A stretch of 64,000 nt of DNA from Macrolepiota albuminosa (Eukaryota > Basidiomycota > Agaricomycetes > Agaricales > Agaricaceae), in NCBI GenBank assembly GCA_027475525.1, contig JAMWFC010000038.1:124001-188000 (forward strand). The letters run 5' to 3'. Each line of letters begins with the position of its first letter. Position 1 is the stretch's first letter. Shown piece after piece: positions 53,986 to 64,000 of the stretch. A program made the position numbers and the translations under genes. The notes under the pieces were generated by a model. The model ran no database searches. It was not told where the DNA came from and saw nothing but the letters and a program-made list of their open reading frames with translations.

Positions 53986-55287
53986 GTGAAGCTGCATAAA
54001 GCAGACAGTAGGCATATTCGTGCCTATACAGGCGTGTCTAAGTTCAGCGACTTGGAGGATTGGGCAATGGATGTATGCACCCATCTTGCCATGTGCTTAT
54101 ACGGAGGTGACCATATGGAACGAGAACAGATCTTCGTTCTTCCTGAGTTCTTGGCCAGAGAGGCCATGGGGTGGTTTCAATGGGCAGTACTGCACATCAA
54201 CCGTGTCCAGTATGACTGGACGTTCAAAGAAGTCCTTACAGGACTGTACAATCGATTTGTGCACCCCTCAATGCTCCAGGATGCAAGGCGGGATTTCCAG
54301 TCCACCAAGTACACCGAGAAGTTGGGAGTGCAAGGGTTCTATGATACCCTTAACGACCATGCCCAGAATATGGCAGTATACCTGGATGGGTATACAATGC
54401 TCGAAACATTCTTGGATAGCATTCCAGCAGACATGCACTGCTATCTGATATGTGAGAATGGACTGTCCCCAGAAGTCAACGATGTGGAAGAGTTTGTGGC
54501 ATATGCCATCAGGTATGAGCAGTCCCTGAAGACTGCTAACCACTACGAACATCGGAGTGGACACAAAGGGGGAACCAGGTGACTACTGCCTGCTGGGACA
54601 CCCTCACAGGGTCAGCATGTGGGGACCTTCTTGGCCAAAAAGGCTGATTTGGATCGTGACTGCAACATGCGGTTTGTGGTACGCAGAACCCCTGCTGCGA
54701 ACTGAGGATGGAGCTGCCCATGCCCAGAGCAGGTGCCGGATGGAGAACATCTTAAACCAAGGCCGGACTTCAAGCCGGCCAACCTACCAGGTCAGACGGG
54801 GACTTGTTTCGTGTGTGGCCAACCAGGCCACTACGCTACCAACTGCCCTGCAAAGCCGGGAGCCCCAAGGAAGGGGTATACACCCCGTGCCCACCTTCGA
54901 GCTGCACATACTGCAGCCATGAGTGGGAGTGATGGAGACATGTCTGCCAAGTCTGAGGCAGAGCACCCCACAAATGACCAGGAGCCCCCAGAAGAGGCAT
55001 TGGGTGCCGAGCCCGAGAGTGTGGTCGTGGAGGGGGAGGAGTACGTCACAGTCAACGTATATGATGACGTCTACATCAACAAGTACTACAGTCATGACAG
55101 CGACTCTGAGTGCCTAGCGGCGATGACAGATTGGCCGTCTACAAATGATCCCAAAAAGAATAACGTGGTTCAGATGAAGAAGGTGACTCTTCGTCATGCA
55201 GAGGGCACTTTGAAGTGCCCTACATTGAAACGGGCAGACAAGGAGTGCCTGGTCTCGTATGTGGACGTAGATGGCCACAAGGCATAG
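53986..55287 (+). pseudogene. gag: TE-X capsid and nucleocapsid
   Basis: Retrotrans_gag-like capsid in 53986-54582 (DLEDWAMDVCTHLAMCLYGG, REAMGWFQWAVLHINRVQYD, LYNRFVHPSMLQDARRDF). The frame continues past TGA at 54580-54582 and a second TGA near 54703 to a CCHC knuckle CFVCGQPGHYATNC (about 54807-54848). Downstream is an acidic Asp/Tyr-rich part (VTVNVYDDVYINKYYSHDSD). Both stops can be explained by CGA to TGA. Confidence 0.8.
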
Positions 55288-55674
55288 ACCTTATGGGACT
55301 CTGGGAGTACTACATCGGGCATAACGCCTTAGTTTGCCCATGTGTACGGAATATCCATGCAGGAGTTGGATATGCCATTGGCGTTATAGCTGGGCACCAT
55401 AGGGAGCCAAGCCATGGTGCAGTATGGGACGAATGTGACTGTCCAAACACTGGGCTCACATAGCCGGGAATACATGGATGTAGCGAACTTTGATCGCTAT
55501 AATATAATACTGGAAACGCCATTCATGTGGCGTAACAAAGTCATATTAGACTTTGACCACTGTCAGGTACTAGTGAATGGGAAAGTGATCCCAGCCAAAC
55601 GAGCTACAGCAGACAACACTGATAATCATCTGCAATGTCATCGCACTACGGAGAAACGCAAGGAGTCTCCATAA
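55288..55674 (+). pseudogene. TE-X retropepsin-like protease
   Basis: The frame reads TLWDSGSTTSGITP from 55289, the D-S/T-G active site of retroviral-type aspartic proteases, then VYGISMQELDMPLAL and FDRYNIILETPFMWRNKVIL, the usual hydrophobic end. Two TAG codons (near 55331 and 55386) interrupt it, both plausible CAG to TAG changes. Confidence 0.75.
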
Positions 55675-58133
55675 CTTGGCCGGCGGTGGAGGATGTGGAG
55701 GAGGAAGTGCAGGCTATGCCTGGACTGAGCGCAGACCACAACGTGGTGATGATGAGCGAGGAGGAGTATCAAGCCTCCAAGAGGAGCGACGAGCGAATAA
55801 TTGCTCCTGATATTCGAGGCGCAAAGCCTCCAGACAAGTGCCATCGAAAGGCGAGACAACGGGAGGACTCAGTAGATGTATGCCCACCTACATCCTCACG
55901 AGTCAAGTTGGATGACTTGAGAGACAGCATCTGAGAGGCGGAAGCCTCAGGTGAGGGGGACACACGGTCCCTATGGGAACGACCAGCACCCCTGCCGGAG
56001 TACGACTGGGCATACAACTCCCAAATGCCGCAGGAGTGGAACGAGCTGGTGGCAGCCACGTGTGCACAAAACGCGCACCAGAGATGGATGACCATCAAAC
56101 CAGCGTATTGCCAGCCAGCCTCTGACGAGGTTTCCGTAGCGTACTCACTTGTACGTGAGGGGAAAAGCCTCGTGGCTTATAAGGCAGCGGCAGTGGGTTC
56201 TCCGCTGAGACTACATATACCCAATGACAGTGTCAATTGGGTGCTTGCAATGCATGAGCAATATGCACCGCCGTCTCGGTCACCCTCAGAGATGGTGGAA
56301 GTACTTCCCCCGGTGCGTATGAAGGGGAAGCAGAAGGCGACAAGCCTTCGTGAGGAAGATATACCTCGGTTGCATCAGCAATGGCAAGAAGAATTTGCCG
56401 ACATGGTCAATGGGACCAAGGAGGAGCTCCCGCCATGGCAGGAGGTGAACCATGAGATCAATCTCATAGACGAGAGCAAGCAATATAAGTACCACTTGCC
56501 ACGCTGCCTGCGCGCACTCCAGGAGCAACTACGCGATAAAACTAATCGCTATTTGAATGCTCAATGGTGGTCCCCATGCACCACTGCTCAAGCTGCACCA
56601 TTATTGTGCATCCCAAAGAAGGATGGATCCCTTCAAACAGCTCTTGATGCACGTCAGCGCAATGACAACACTATAAAGGATGTAACTCCTTTACCAGATC
56701 AGGAGGTGATCCGGGAAGACGTGGCTCAGGCGAAGTATCACTCAAAGATTGACCTTACTGACGCTTACGAGCAGGTGCGCATTTGCACCGAAGACGTACC
56801 CAAGACCGTATTTGCATCAATCATGAGCACGTTCATGAGCAACATAATGCAGATTGGAGACTGTAATGCTCCTGCAACCTTCCAGAGGCTAATGACCTCT
56901 ATTTTTCGAGACGTAATAGGACGGTTTATGCACGTCTACTTAGATGATATATTCATCTACTCGGATTCTATGGAGGAGCATGAGCATCACCTCAGAGTCG
57001 TATTTGAACGACTATGCAAGTACAAGTTGTACTTGAAGTGGAAGAAATGTGAGCTTTACGCTCAGAGTATAGACTGCCTAGGGCATGTCATAGATGAGCG
57101 GGGTATCCACCCCGATCAGGACAAGCTCGATCGCATTCGGGAGTGGCGCACACCCCAAAACTACAATGACATCCAACGATTTGTTGGCCTTGTCAACTAT
57201 ATATCAAGCTTCTTGCCCGATGTCATGGCCTATACTGGGCCACTTATGGCCATGATGCAGAACAGGTCACCGTTCAATTGGAGGCCGTTGCACCAGCGGT
57301 GCTTTGAGATGGTCAAACAGATCTGTACGAAGACTCCGGTGATTCGACCAATCAATCCTAGATGGGATGAGCCGATATGGCTCATTTGCGACGTGTCCAA
57401 GACAGGCGTCGGAGCCATGTACAGTCAGGGAAGCAGCTGGCAGACTTGCTGCCCAGCAGGGTTCATGTCAAAGAAGTTCACGACAGCCCAGCAAAACTAT
57501 GCGGTGCACAAGCTGGAGACTCTTGCCATACTCGAGGCCCTCCTCAAGTGGGAGGATAAGCTGATGGGATATCCCATCCACATCATAACGGACCACAAGG
57601 CACTTGAGTTCTTCAAAACTCAGGTGAACTTGTCACCGTGTCAGCGACGTTGGATAGACTACATGTCGAGATACCAGTTCGACATCACCTATGTTAAAGG
57701 TGAACTCAACAAAGTGGCAGACTGCTTGTCGCGCTACTTTGAGAGTGATGTAGTTGGGGAGGCTCACGAGCCTCATGAGTATGTGCAGGCAGACTGCCGC
57801 ATAGACCCAGATGGAGAGGATTTACCTCTCCACCAATACCAGGAGCTCAGGGAGCATGTCCTGGAAGTATACGCTATGTGTGACAATGAACAGAGGCAAA
57901 GCACTCGCCTCAGGGAGCAGCATAAAGAGCGGGACATAGCCACCCAGTTGCTCAAGGAGCATGAAGTCATGGACCCAGCGTCACCTGGGGAGCACGAGCG
58001 CCCCAATATACCCATTATGCTGGTGGAGATGCTCAAAGGCAAATTGCCTTCATCTCAGCCCCCTAGCCTGGTCAGCGACGACTTTCAGATGGAAGTGGTG
58101 CAGGACTATGGTGATGATTCTCTCTTCGCCAAG

Positions 58134-58580
58134 ATAATTGCCAATCCTGACGACCATCCTTGGTTCAGGCATGAGCCTGGTGGACTGATCACGATGGAGA
58201 ACCATCAAGGGGTGGCAGTGGTCTGCCTCCCCCATACGCAAACCATTGTTACGTGGATCTTGGACCAGGCCCGGAGAACCATCAAGGGGTGGCAGTGGTC
58301 TGCCTCCCCCATACGCAAACCATTGTTACGTGGATCTTGGACCAGGCCCATGCACTGGTGGGGCACTTTGGTGCCACCAGGACATTGGGCTATAATTGCC
58401 AATCCTGACAACCATCCTTGGTTCAGGCATGAGCCTGGTGGACTGATCACGACGGAGAACCATCAAGGGGTGGCAGTGGTCTGCCTCCCCCATACGCAAA
58501 CCATTGTTACGTGGATCTTGGACCAGGCCCATGCACTGGTGGGGCACTTTGGTGCCACCAGGACATTGGGCTACATCCGG
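58134..58580 (+). repeat. Imperfect repeat, unit 181 bp, between RNase H and integrase
   Basis: ATAATTGCCAATCCTGAC occurs at 58134 and 58392. The units differ at two or more positions (GACGACC/GACAACC, CACGATG/CACGACG). The distance is 258 bp including duplication no. 12, and 181 bp without it. The 258 bp happen to be a multiple of three, which is the only reason the frame stays open. Possibly two alleles or copies joined in the assembly. Confidence 0.75.
58196..58349. repeat. 77-bp perfect tandem duplication no. 12
   Basis: Copies 58196-58272 and 58273-58349, in the integrase N-terminal region of TE-X. Confidence 0.95.
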
Positions 58581-59710
58581 AGATGATATTGGTGGCCATG
58601 TATGGCCCAAGAAGTGACTAAGTTCTGTGCCTCATGTGCAGCGTGTTAGAGGGCAAAGTTGCCTCCTGGATCCCCTCCCAGGAAGCTACACCAGCTACCT
58701 GTGCTGGTGAAACCTTGGGATTCCATTGGAATGGACTTTGTAGGTCCCTTTCCCAAGTCCAGAGAGTTCGATTACCTCTGGGTGGTAATATGCCGCATGA
58801 CGAGCATGGTGCACCTCATACCGGTGCGAACTATGCTGACGGCTAAGGAGCTGTCATGGATCTACCTTAGGGAGATCGTTAGGCTGCATGGGCTGCCTAG
58901 TACCATTGTGAGCGATCATGACTCAAAGTTCACGTCTCAATGGTGGAGGAAACTCCACAAACTGTTAGGAGCACGACTCCTCATGTCGACGTCTTTCCAT
59001 CCTCAAACAGATGGGCAAACAGAGCGGGCTAACCACAGTATAGGCCAGATTCTGAGGGCAGTTGTTCACCCTGACCAACGGGACTAGGTGGACTGGTGTC
59101 CACTCACTGAGTTCATGATTAACGCGAGTATCTCAGATACGACAGGGTATGCGCCCTTTGAGCTCAACGGAGGGTACTTGCCCTCCATGCTGCACAAAGT
59201 TTGTGCTGATACGGTGGCCCACCGAGGAGTTGTCGAGTTCGCCAGGCAGGCCCTGGAGAACATTGCGGCAGCGCATGACGCCATCATAGAGATGCGAGTC
59301 TTTCAGGTGAAAAACACCAATCACCGTAGGCGAGCAGAACCGCCAATAGCAGTAGGAGCATTGGTTTACCTGTCAGCGCGTAACCTGAGACTCCCAAAGG
59401 GTTGGGCAAGTAAACTCTGCCCGAAATAGGTAGGCCCATACCATGTTCTAGACGCAGAGTCAAGTACCTCCAACTACGTGTTGGAGCTGCCTCTGGCATT
59501 ACAGGAACGACGCATTGTTCCAAAGTTTCACGTGTCGCTGTTGCGACCATATAGCGCATCTGACGATGCGCTATTCCCTAACAGGGTGACCCCGGGCCCC
59601 TATGATTTTGGGGCTCAAGACAATGATAAATGGTTCGTTGAGTGCATCATTGGGCACCGGTGGACTGAGCGTAATACGCTTGAGTTTGAGGTGCGCTGGT
59701 CCCTCAGGGA

Positions 59711-59864
59711 CACAACATGGGAGCCACACTCCCATTGCTCCAAGTTGGCAGCACTTGACCATTATTTGGAGTTGAAGGGCATTAAGCCACAACATGGGAG
59801 CCACACTCCCATTGCTCCAAGTTGGCAGCACTTGACCATTATTTGGAGTTGAAGGGCATTAAGC
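59711..59864. repeat. 77-bp perfect tandem duplication no. 13
   Basis: Copies 59711-59787 and 59788-59864, covering the end of TE-X pol. Only the first copy follows in frame from the integrase. Confidence 0.95.
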
Positions 59865-60237
59865 GCCCACATCAATTAAGTAAGCGTGCCAGCGCTTAAT
59901 TTGATCGGCAGTGCTGATCGCGGCTTGGCTGAGTTGGTCAGCAGCTGTGGCTGAAACACGTCTTAAAAGGCGAAATTTCTTTTTCGCTTTTTTCCCCAAC
60001 CATGGACAGCATGCCCGTGGACTTGAGTGACCAGCAGCAGCAGCAGCTACAGCAGCAGCAGTTTGAGAGTACGCCGTCGGTCTTACCGTCGGCTGAAGGG
60101 GGGGGCAGATGGCTCCCCCGCTGACCCAAAATGTGCCCCAGTGGGGACAATTGCAACAGGCTGTGGGCTTCCCACAGCAGCAGCAACAACCAGCAGCAGG
60201 CTACCTGCTGCAGCAGCTGGTGATCAGTGGCTATCCA

Positions 60238-60391
60238 CCACACCAACTCATGCAGGGCAACTTCATGCCCCAGAACGCACCTGTGGGCGGCTATCAGCCC
60301 CAACAACCAGTAGCCCACACCAACTCATGCAGGGCAACTTCATGCCCCAGAACGCACCTGTGGGCGGCTATCAGCCCCAACAACCAGTAGC
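60238..60391. repeat. 77-bp perfect tandem duplication no. 14
   Basis: Copies 60238-60314 and 60315-60391, in the Gln-rich part of the TE-X accessory region. It mimics a protein repeat (HQLMQGNFMPQNAPVGGYQP) but shifts the frame. Confidence 0.95.
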
Positions 60392-62728
60392 GGGCGCTTA
60401 TGTGCCACATCACACTGAGGGCCAATCCCAACAACAGGCCTACGGGGGGCTAGTCAGCCCCCAAGCAGCGCCAGGATGGGGGCAGTTTGCCCCTGCTATG
60501 GCGAGAGGGGCTATGGGTGCACATCCTTTGCCCCAGTTTACCGCCCCGGCGCACTACCCTGGCATGGGTGGTGTGCCCATAATGATGCCGTACCCCTTGG
60601 CTTGGATGGGGGCGTGGGGCACAATGCCCCAGTACAATGCCTTGTATGAGGCGACAGCCAAGGGAGGCAGGTCGGCTTCCCTGTTGACCACAGTACTAGT
60701 CGACAATCTAGAGAGACGCCAAGCACCCCTCATGCAGGCCACCGCGGCCATTGAGAGTACAGAAACTCTCAATACAGAATGAAGCATCAGTTCATCAGCT
60801 GATGCGCCGATGGAGAGCCTGGCCAAGCTCTCCTTGCTACAGCAGCTGGAGATGCCGCACCAATCTGAGCCCAGCTCGGAAGAAGAGTCACGTCCTCGAT
60901 GCAACAAAGAAAAAGCACGGGCTGTCGAGCCCAGTCTCAACCAGGACTTAGTCCTGGCTACCCTTCTCCAACGCCTGGAAGACAACGGGTACAATGTACC
61001 CGCAGAGTCATCATACCTCTGTGATGCGGAGGCGGTCGTCCTCATCAGCCAGATGATGGACGACATGGATCATATGCGTGCCCAATGCAAAACTGATCTT
61101 CTTGCCTTATCGGCCGCTCATAAGTGGCAGACTACACCCCTGAGTCAGGACACTGACTCCAGCAAAAGGGCACGTCAGCAAGGAGTAAAGGACATGCCCT
61201 CCCGCTTGATTCAGTCGAGCATTGTCGCCCCTGGCTGGGAGGCCGGACTAGGATGGGACATTCTTCTCTATGAAGATGCCCCTGCTCCAGCCGCCCCCTA
61301 GCTTATCCAGCGCCTCGTCAGCGGTGTGTCTGAGGTTGCATCTTCATGACCATTATCTGTGGTTTCCACCGAGGCTGCCATCCCCGCTCTCCAATGATGA
61401 TTGGTATGAGGAGCCTGAAGAGGCTCACATGGAATCCCCTGTGCCGCATGAGACGGCAGCACAACGTATGGCACGCAAACAGCGCAACAGCAATTGACGG
61501 GCCAAGATGGACCGTTGGGCGCAGGATAGCGCCAAACGAGGAGCTGCCCTCCTCAAGGACAAAACCAGGTGCATCCCTGATGCACTCAGTGTTGTGATCT
61601 ACCATGATCACACTGTTGAGCGCCAGAACTCATTTTTTGGTGCAGGGTTATCTCCTCAGTTCTATTGGTCGCCAGTGACCAATACTATCTTTGTTGGACA
61701 AGAAGCCCGTGCAGCCAGGTCCTTCAAGGCCAATAAAGAGGGCAACGCCGCGTCGACGCCCCACAACAGTAAGGTGTACCAAGTGGCACCTCGCGGATTT
61801 CCCCGCAGTCCTTGAGAAGTCTGCAGGCTTCATTCACTGGTGAACAACCAGTTTACGCTGATTCATCAGTTTCAGTTGGGCTATCTATTGCTCAACGAAT
61901 TCAAGCGGGTGGCGCTAAACTGCCACCCTACTGCCCGAGACAGAGCCATGTCTCACTTACTTGACGAGGTTCCATATAAGACCATTGCAGTATCCTTCAC
62001 GAGTCCAGAGGAGCAGGAGAACATCCTGCGAATGATTGTGCCAACGTGGATCTATCGCCGCAAAAAGAGAGGGAGAATTGCCTTCGTCGGCCTTACTCCC
62101 CCTGATCCAAAGCAACTGTTTGCTTTGGACTACCTGGGCTCATATGCCCTCCTCTATGGATGTCCTGGGACGTCCAACGTATGGACCGGTCTGGCCATGG
62201 ACCGTGCCATGCGCATTCATTGGTGCAGCCTTTTTGGGTTTGCGCTTGTACACGCCCTTAGCGCCAGCCACCCCTCCAAGACCACGGTACACAAATACCT
62301 GGCCTATGTCTTTGCAAGGCCAAGCCTCTACAAAGAGGCCGTGGCTGAGTACAAGGCAGCTACGGGGCAAGTCTTTGTGCCCCTCCACGCTGACAACCCT
62401 AACTTCGAGGCTCAGGCTGTGGACATCCCGGAAGCATCAGCTTCCGTGTTCACCACTTCAGACGCGTTACGCATCCTTCTTCACAATTAAATTCCGGTCA
62501 GCTGGGCTGACCATGCATATACCTATGGGGTCACCTACTTGGCCCACCTCTTCTTCAGCGACAGCCGGCTCTACAATGAGGCGGCCACTATCGACGACGA
62601 GAGGTTGCAACGCCTCGACCATTACGATACACCCCAGTCCATTGCTCAGTGGGATGGGTGGCACGAGGCCACCATTGGCAATCGACAATGCCTGATGCTC
62701 CAGCAGCAGGACAGTTGTCGTGCTTACG

Positions 62729-62882
62729 ACGACGCGCTCACCAAGGAGATGTACCTCCTCATCGGGCAAGACATTCATGCCCACAAGATCTGGACGTGCC
62801 AGTACACGACGCGCTCACCAAGGAGATGTACCTCCTCATCGGGCAAGACATTCATGCCCACAAGATCTGGACGTGCCAGTAC
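62729..62882. repeat. 77-bp perfect tandem duplication no. 15
   Basis: Copies 62729-62805 and 62806-62882, near the end of the TE-X accessory region; it separates the C-terminal acidic tail by a frameshift. Confidence 0.95.
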
Positions 62883-63170
62883 CCGTCCGACACTGGGGAT
62901 CTTCCTGATCCCCAACCACCTATCTCAGAGTCGATCATTGACCCCACTCTCACACTGTCCCTCCTCTGGGACTATGACGACTCCCTGCCAGTAGCAGGGC
63001 CCTCGGGCACTTCCTATGAGCCTGCACCCGAGGATGAACTCCTCAACTACGACATGGACGATGCAACTGCCGATCCATTCTGGGAGCCTGGGGACTCTCC
63101 CATTGCCCCCGTCTCTGACTTATCGACGGCCTGACCGTCGTATTATCTTGAGACCGTAGCTCAGTCTGAT

Positions 63171-63179
63171 TGGGGGGTG
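63171..63179 (+). promoter_or_regulatory. TE-X polypurine tract
   Basis: TGGGGGGTG stands directly before the 3' LTR, the expected plus-strand primer position. Confidence 0.65.
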
Positions 63180-63413
63180 TGTAGCGTAGTCCGCTATGTG
63201 GCATTGACCACATAGCTTATACTTACAGTAGTAGTTAATATTATATTATATTTATTATAATATAATATTATTTACATTATTATATATATAGTTATACCAG
63301 CTGCTTACAAAGCAGCTTATTTTTGTTTTGTACTACATAGTAAATAGACCAGACTGGTCTGATTCTGTGCAGTGTGAACATTAAGCTCTCACAATCCCTG
63401 TAACTTCGTTACA
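63180..63413 (+). repeat. TE-X 3' LTR (234 bp)
   Basis: Same ends and length as 52012-52245. The three differences I see are all A/G transitions in the first 25 bp. Confidence 0.93.
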
Positions 63414-63418
63414 GTATC

Positions 63419-64000
63419 CCATCAGCTTATCCTCCCACTTGAGGAGAGCCTCAAGTATTGCTAGGGTCTCTAGCTCATGCACAGCATAGTTTTGCTGGGT
63501 GGTCATAAACTTCTTTGACATAAACCCTGCTGGGCAGCATGTCTGCCAGCTGCTTTCTTGGCCATACATGGCCCTAACTGCCTGTCTTTGACATGTCACA
63601 TATGAGCCAGATTGGCTCATCCCATCTTAGGTCAATCAGTCGAATAATCAGGGTCTTTGTACAGATCCACTTGACCATCTCAAAGCACTGCTGATGAAGT
63701 GGCTGCCAACTGAATGGTGACCTATTCTGTGTCATGGCTATGAGTGGCCCTGTGTAGGCTGTAACATCAGGCAGAAAGCTCAATATGTAATTAACAAGGC
63801 CAATGAAGCATTGAATGTTATTGTAGTTTTATGGCATGCACCATTCTTGAATGTGGTCAAGCTTGTTTTGATCTAAGTGAATACCCTGCTCATTGATGAC
63901 ATGCCCTAGGCAGTCTACACTTTGAGCATAGAGCTCAAATTTGTTCTATTTCAAGTACAGCTTGTACTTGCATAGTCATTCAAACATGACTCTGAGATGC
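63419..64000 (-). pseudogene. TE-X copy 2 pol relic: RT and RNase H
   Basis: Continues copy 2 beyond the young TE-X: RNase H start (63381-63620, PAGFMSKKFMTTQQNYAVHE) and RT end (63574-63783, SFLPDVTAYTGPLIAMTQ), then decayed RT up to the window edge. It matches 29310-29900 of copy 1. Confidence 0.75.

Larger units (their letters stand above)
56025..59863 (+). pseudogene. pol: TE-X reverse transcriptase, RNase H, integrase, chromodomain-like end
   Basis: 56025-58586 is open for 853 codons: RT with AKYHSKIDLTDAYEQVRI and VYLDDIFIYSDS (about 56934-56970), RNase H with CDVSKTGVGAMYSQG, LETLAILEALLKWEDKL and ITDHKALEFFKTQ. The integrase zinc site (H-x3-H near 58540; C-x2-C near 58627) and core follow with DFVGPFPKS, VSDHDSKFTS and QTDGQTERAN (D, D, E). 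The end FEVRWSLRDTTWEPHSHCSK resembles a chromodomain. Stops: TGA 58584, TAG 58647, TAG 59085 and TAG 59427 (Trp in the consensus). The string after RNase H seems to repeat because of duplication no. 12 plus an imperfect repeat. Confidence 0.88.
60002..63134 (+). pseudogene. TE-X accessory coding region downstream of integrase
   Basis: Starts MDSMPVDLSDQQQQQLQQ at 60002. After a frame slip in a run of G (60098-60106) a Gln/Pro/Gly/Met-rich part follows (QQPAAGYLLQQLVISGYPP; PGMGGVPIMMPYPLAWMGA), then a helical part (60810-61301, LEDNGYNVPAESSYLCDAEA). A second module from about 61340 to 63134 contains GLSPQFYWSPVTNTIFVGQE, LGYLLLNEFKRVALNCHPTA and DYLGSYALLYGCPGTSNVW and ends with an acidic tail. 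Stops are few and mostly TGA/TAG. It stands where env-like genes stand in Ty3 elements, but I see no signal peptide or membrane segment. Homologous blocks in both old copies show it belongs to the family. Function unknown. Confidence 0.7.
52012..63413 (+). mobile_element. TE-X, complete young copy: Ty3-like element with sense-strand accessory region
   Basis: 11.4 kb between two 234-bp LTRs that differ at about three positions, flanked by GTATC. Order: 5' LTR, a long first ORF, capsid and zinc knuckle, retropepsin, RT, RNase H, integrase, chromodomain-like end, then about 3.1 kb of accessory coding sequence on the same strand, polypurine tract, 3' LTR. It is inserted into an older copy of its own family. 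Despite the young LTRs the ORFs carry several stops, nearly all explicable as CGA to TGA, CAG to TAG or TGG to TAG. Confidence 0.93.

Noticed and set aside
60002..61301. Gln-rich start of the TE-X accessory region as a host polyQ transcription factor captured recently
   Set aside because: The same block is present in both old copies, so it is a long-standing part of the family, and no DNA-binding motif is visible.

Overview
The window looks like accessory, transposon-rich DNA of a filamentous basidiomycete, probably an agaricomycete. The evidence is a RAD1 checkpoint gene with ten short exons and 43-68 nt introns, a relative of the Rsp5 WW-HECT ubiquitin ligases with introns of similar size, two chromodomain Ty3 families, a split-direct-repeat tyrosine-recombinase retrotransposon of the Ngaro/PAT type, and many nonsense codons of the C-to-T/G-to-A kind. 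I see no tRNA, rRNA or CRISPR array.

Layout. 1-5047 and 27026-30112 are one minus-strand, decayed Ty3-like element (called TE-X here, copy 1), split by a plus-strand chromovirus (Chr-A, 5048-27020, TSD ATCAC). Chr-A is itself split inside its 5' LTR by a younger minus-strand chromovirus (Chr-B, 5075-16297, TSD ACCCC, two 748-bp LTRs about 99% identical). 30113-38382 is the only stretch with host genes: uncharacterised sequence, intact rad1 on the minus strand, a WW-WW-WW-HECT gene on the plus strand lacking the catalytic cysteine, and a decayed unknown ORF. 38383-64000 is TE-X copy 2 (minus strand). Its 3' LTR is split by the Ngaro-type element (38510-44574), which carries a solo Chr-A LTR (TSD GGTGG), and its RNase H region is split by a younger plus-strand TE-X (52012-63413, 234-bp LTRs, TSD GTATC).

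Three things stand out. First, both chromovirus families carry, between the integrase/chromodomain end and the 3' LTR, an antisense intron-containing gene whose product has six cysteines in exactly the same Zn2Cys6-like spacing, a coiled coil and a conserved C-terminal block. I do not recognise it as a described retrotransposon gene. Second, TE-X carries about 3 kb of extra sense-strand coding sequence after the integrase. Third, fifteen perfect tandem duplications of exactly 77 bp are scattered through unrelated sequence. That regularity points to unmerged k=77 contig overlaps in the assembly; they break reading frames artificially and should be collapsed before anyone interprets frameshifts here.

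The chromoviruses appear to prime reverse transcription from their own transcript: the bases just inside the 5' LTR of Chr-B are exactly complementary to a 13-nt stretch within the LTR that lies about 25-30 bp downstream of a TATA-like box. Decay of all older elements is dominated by CGA-to-TGA, CAG-to-TAG and TGG-to-TAG changes, as expected from deamination of methylated C or an RIP-like process.
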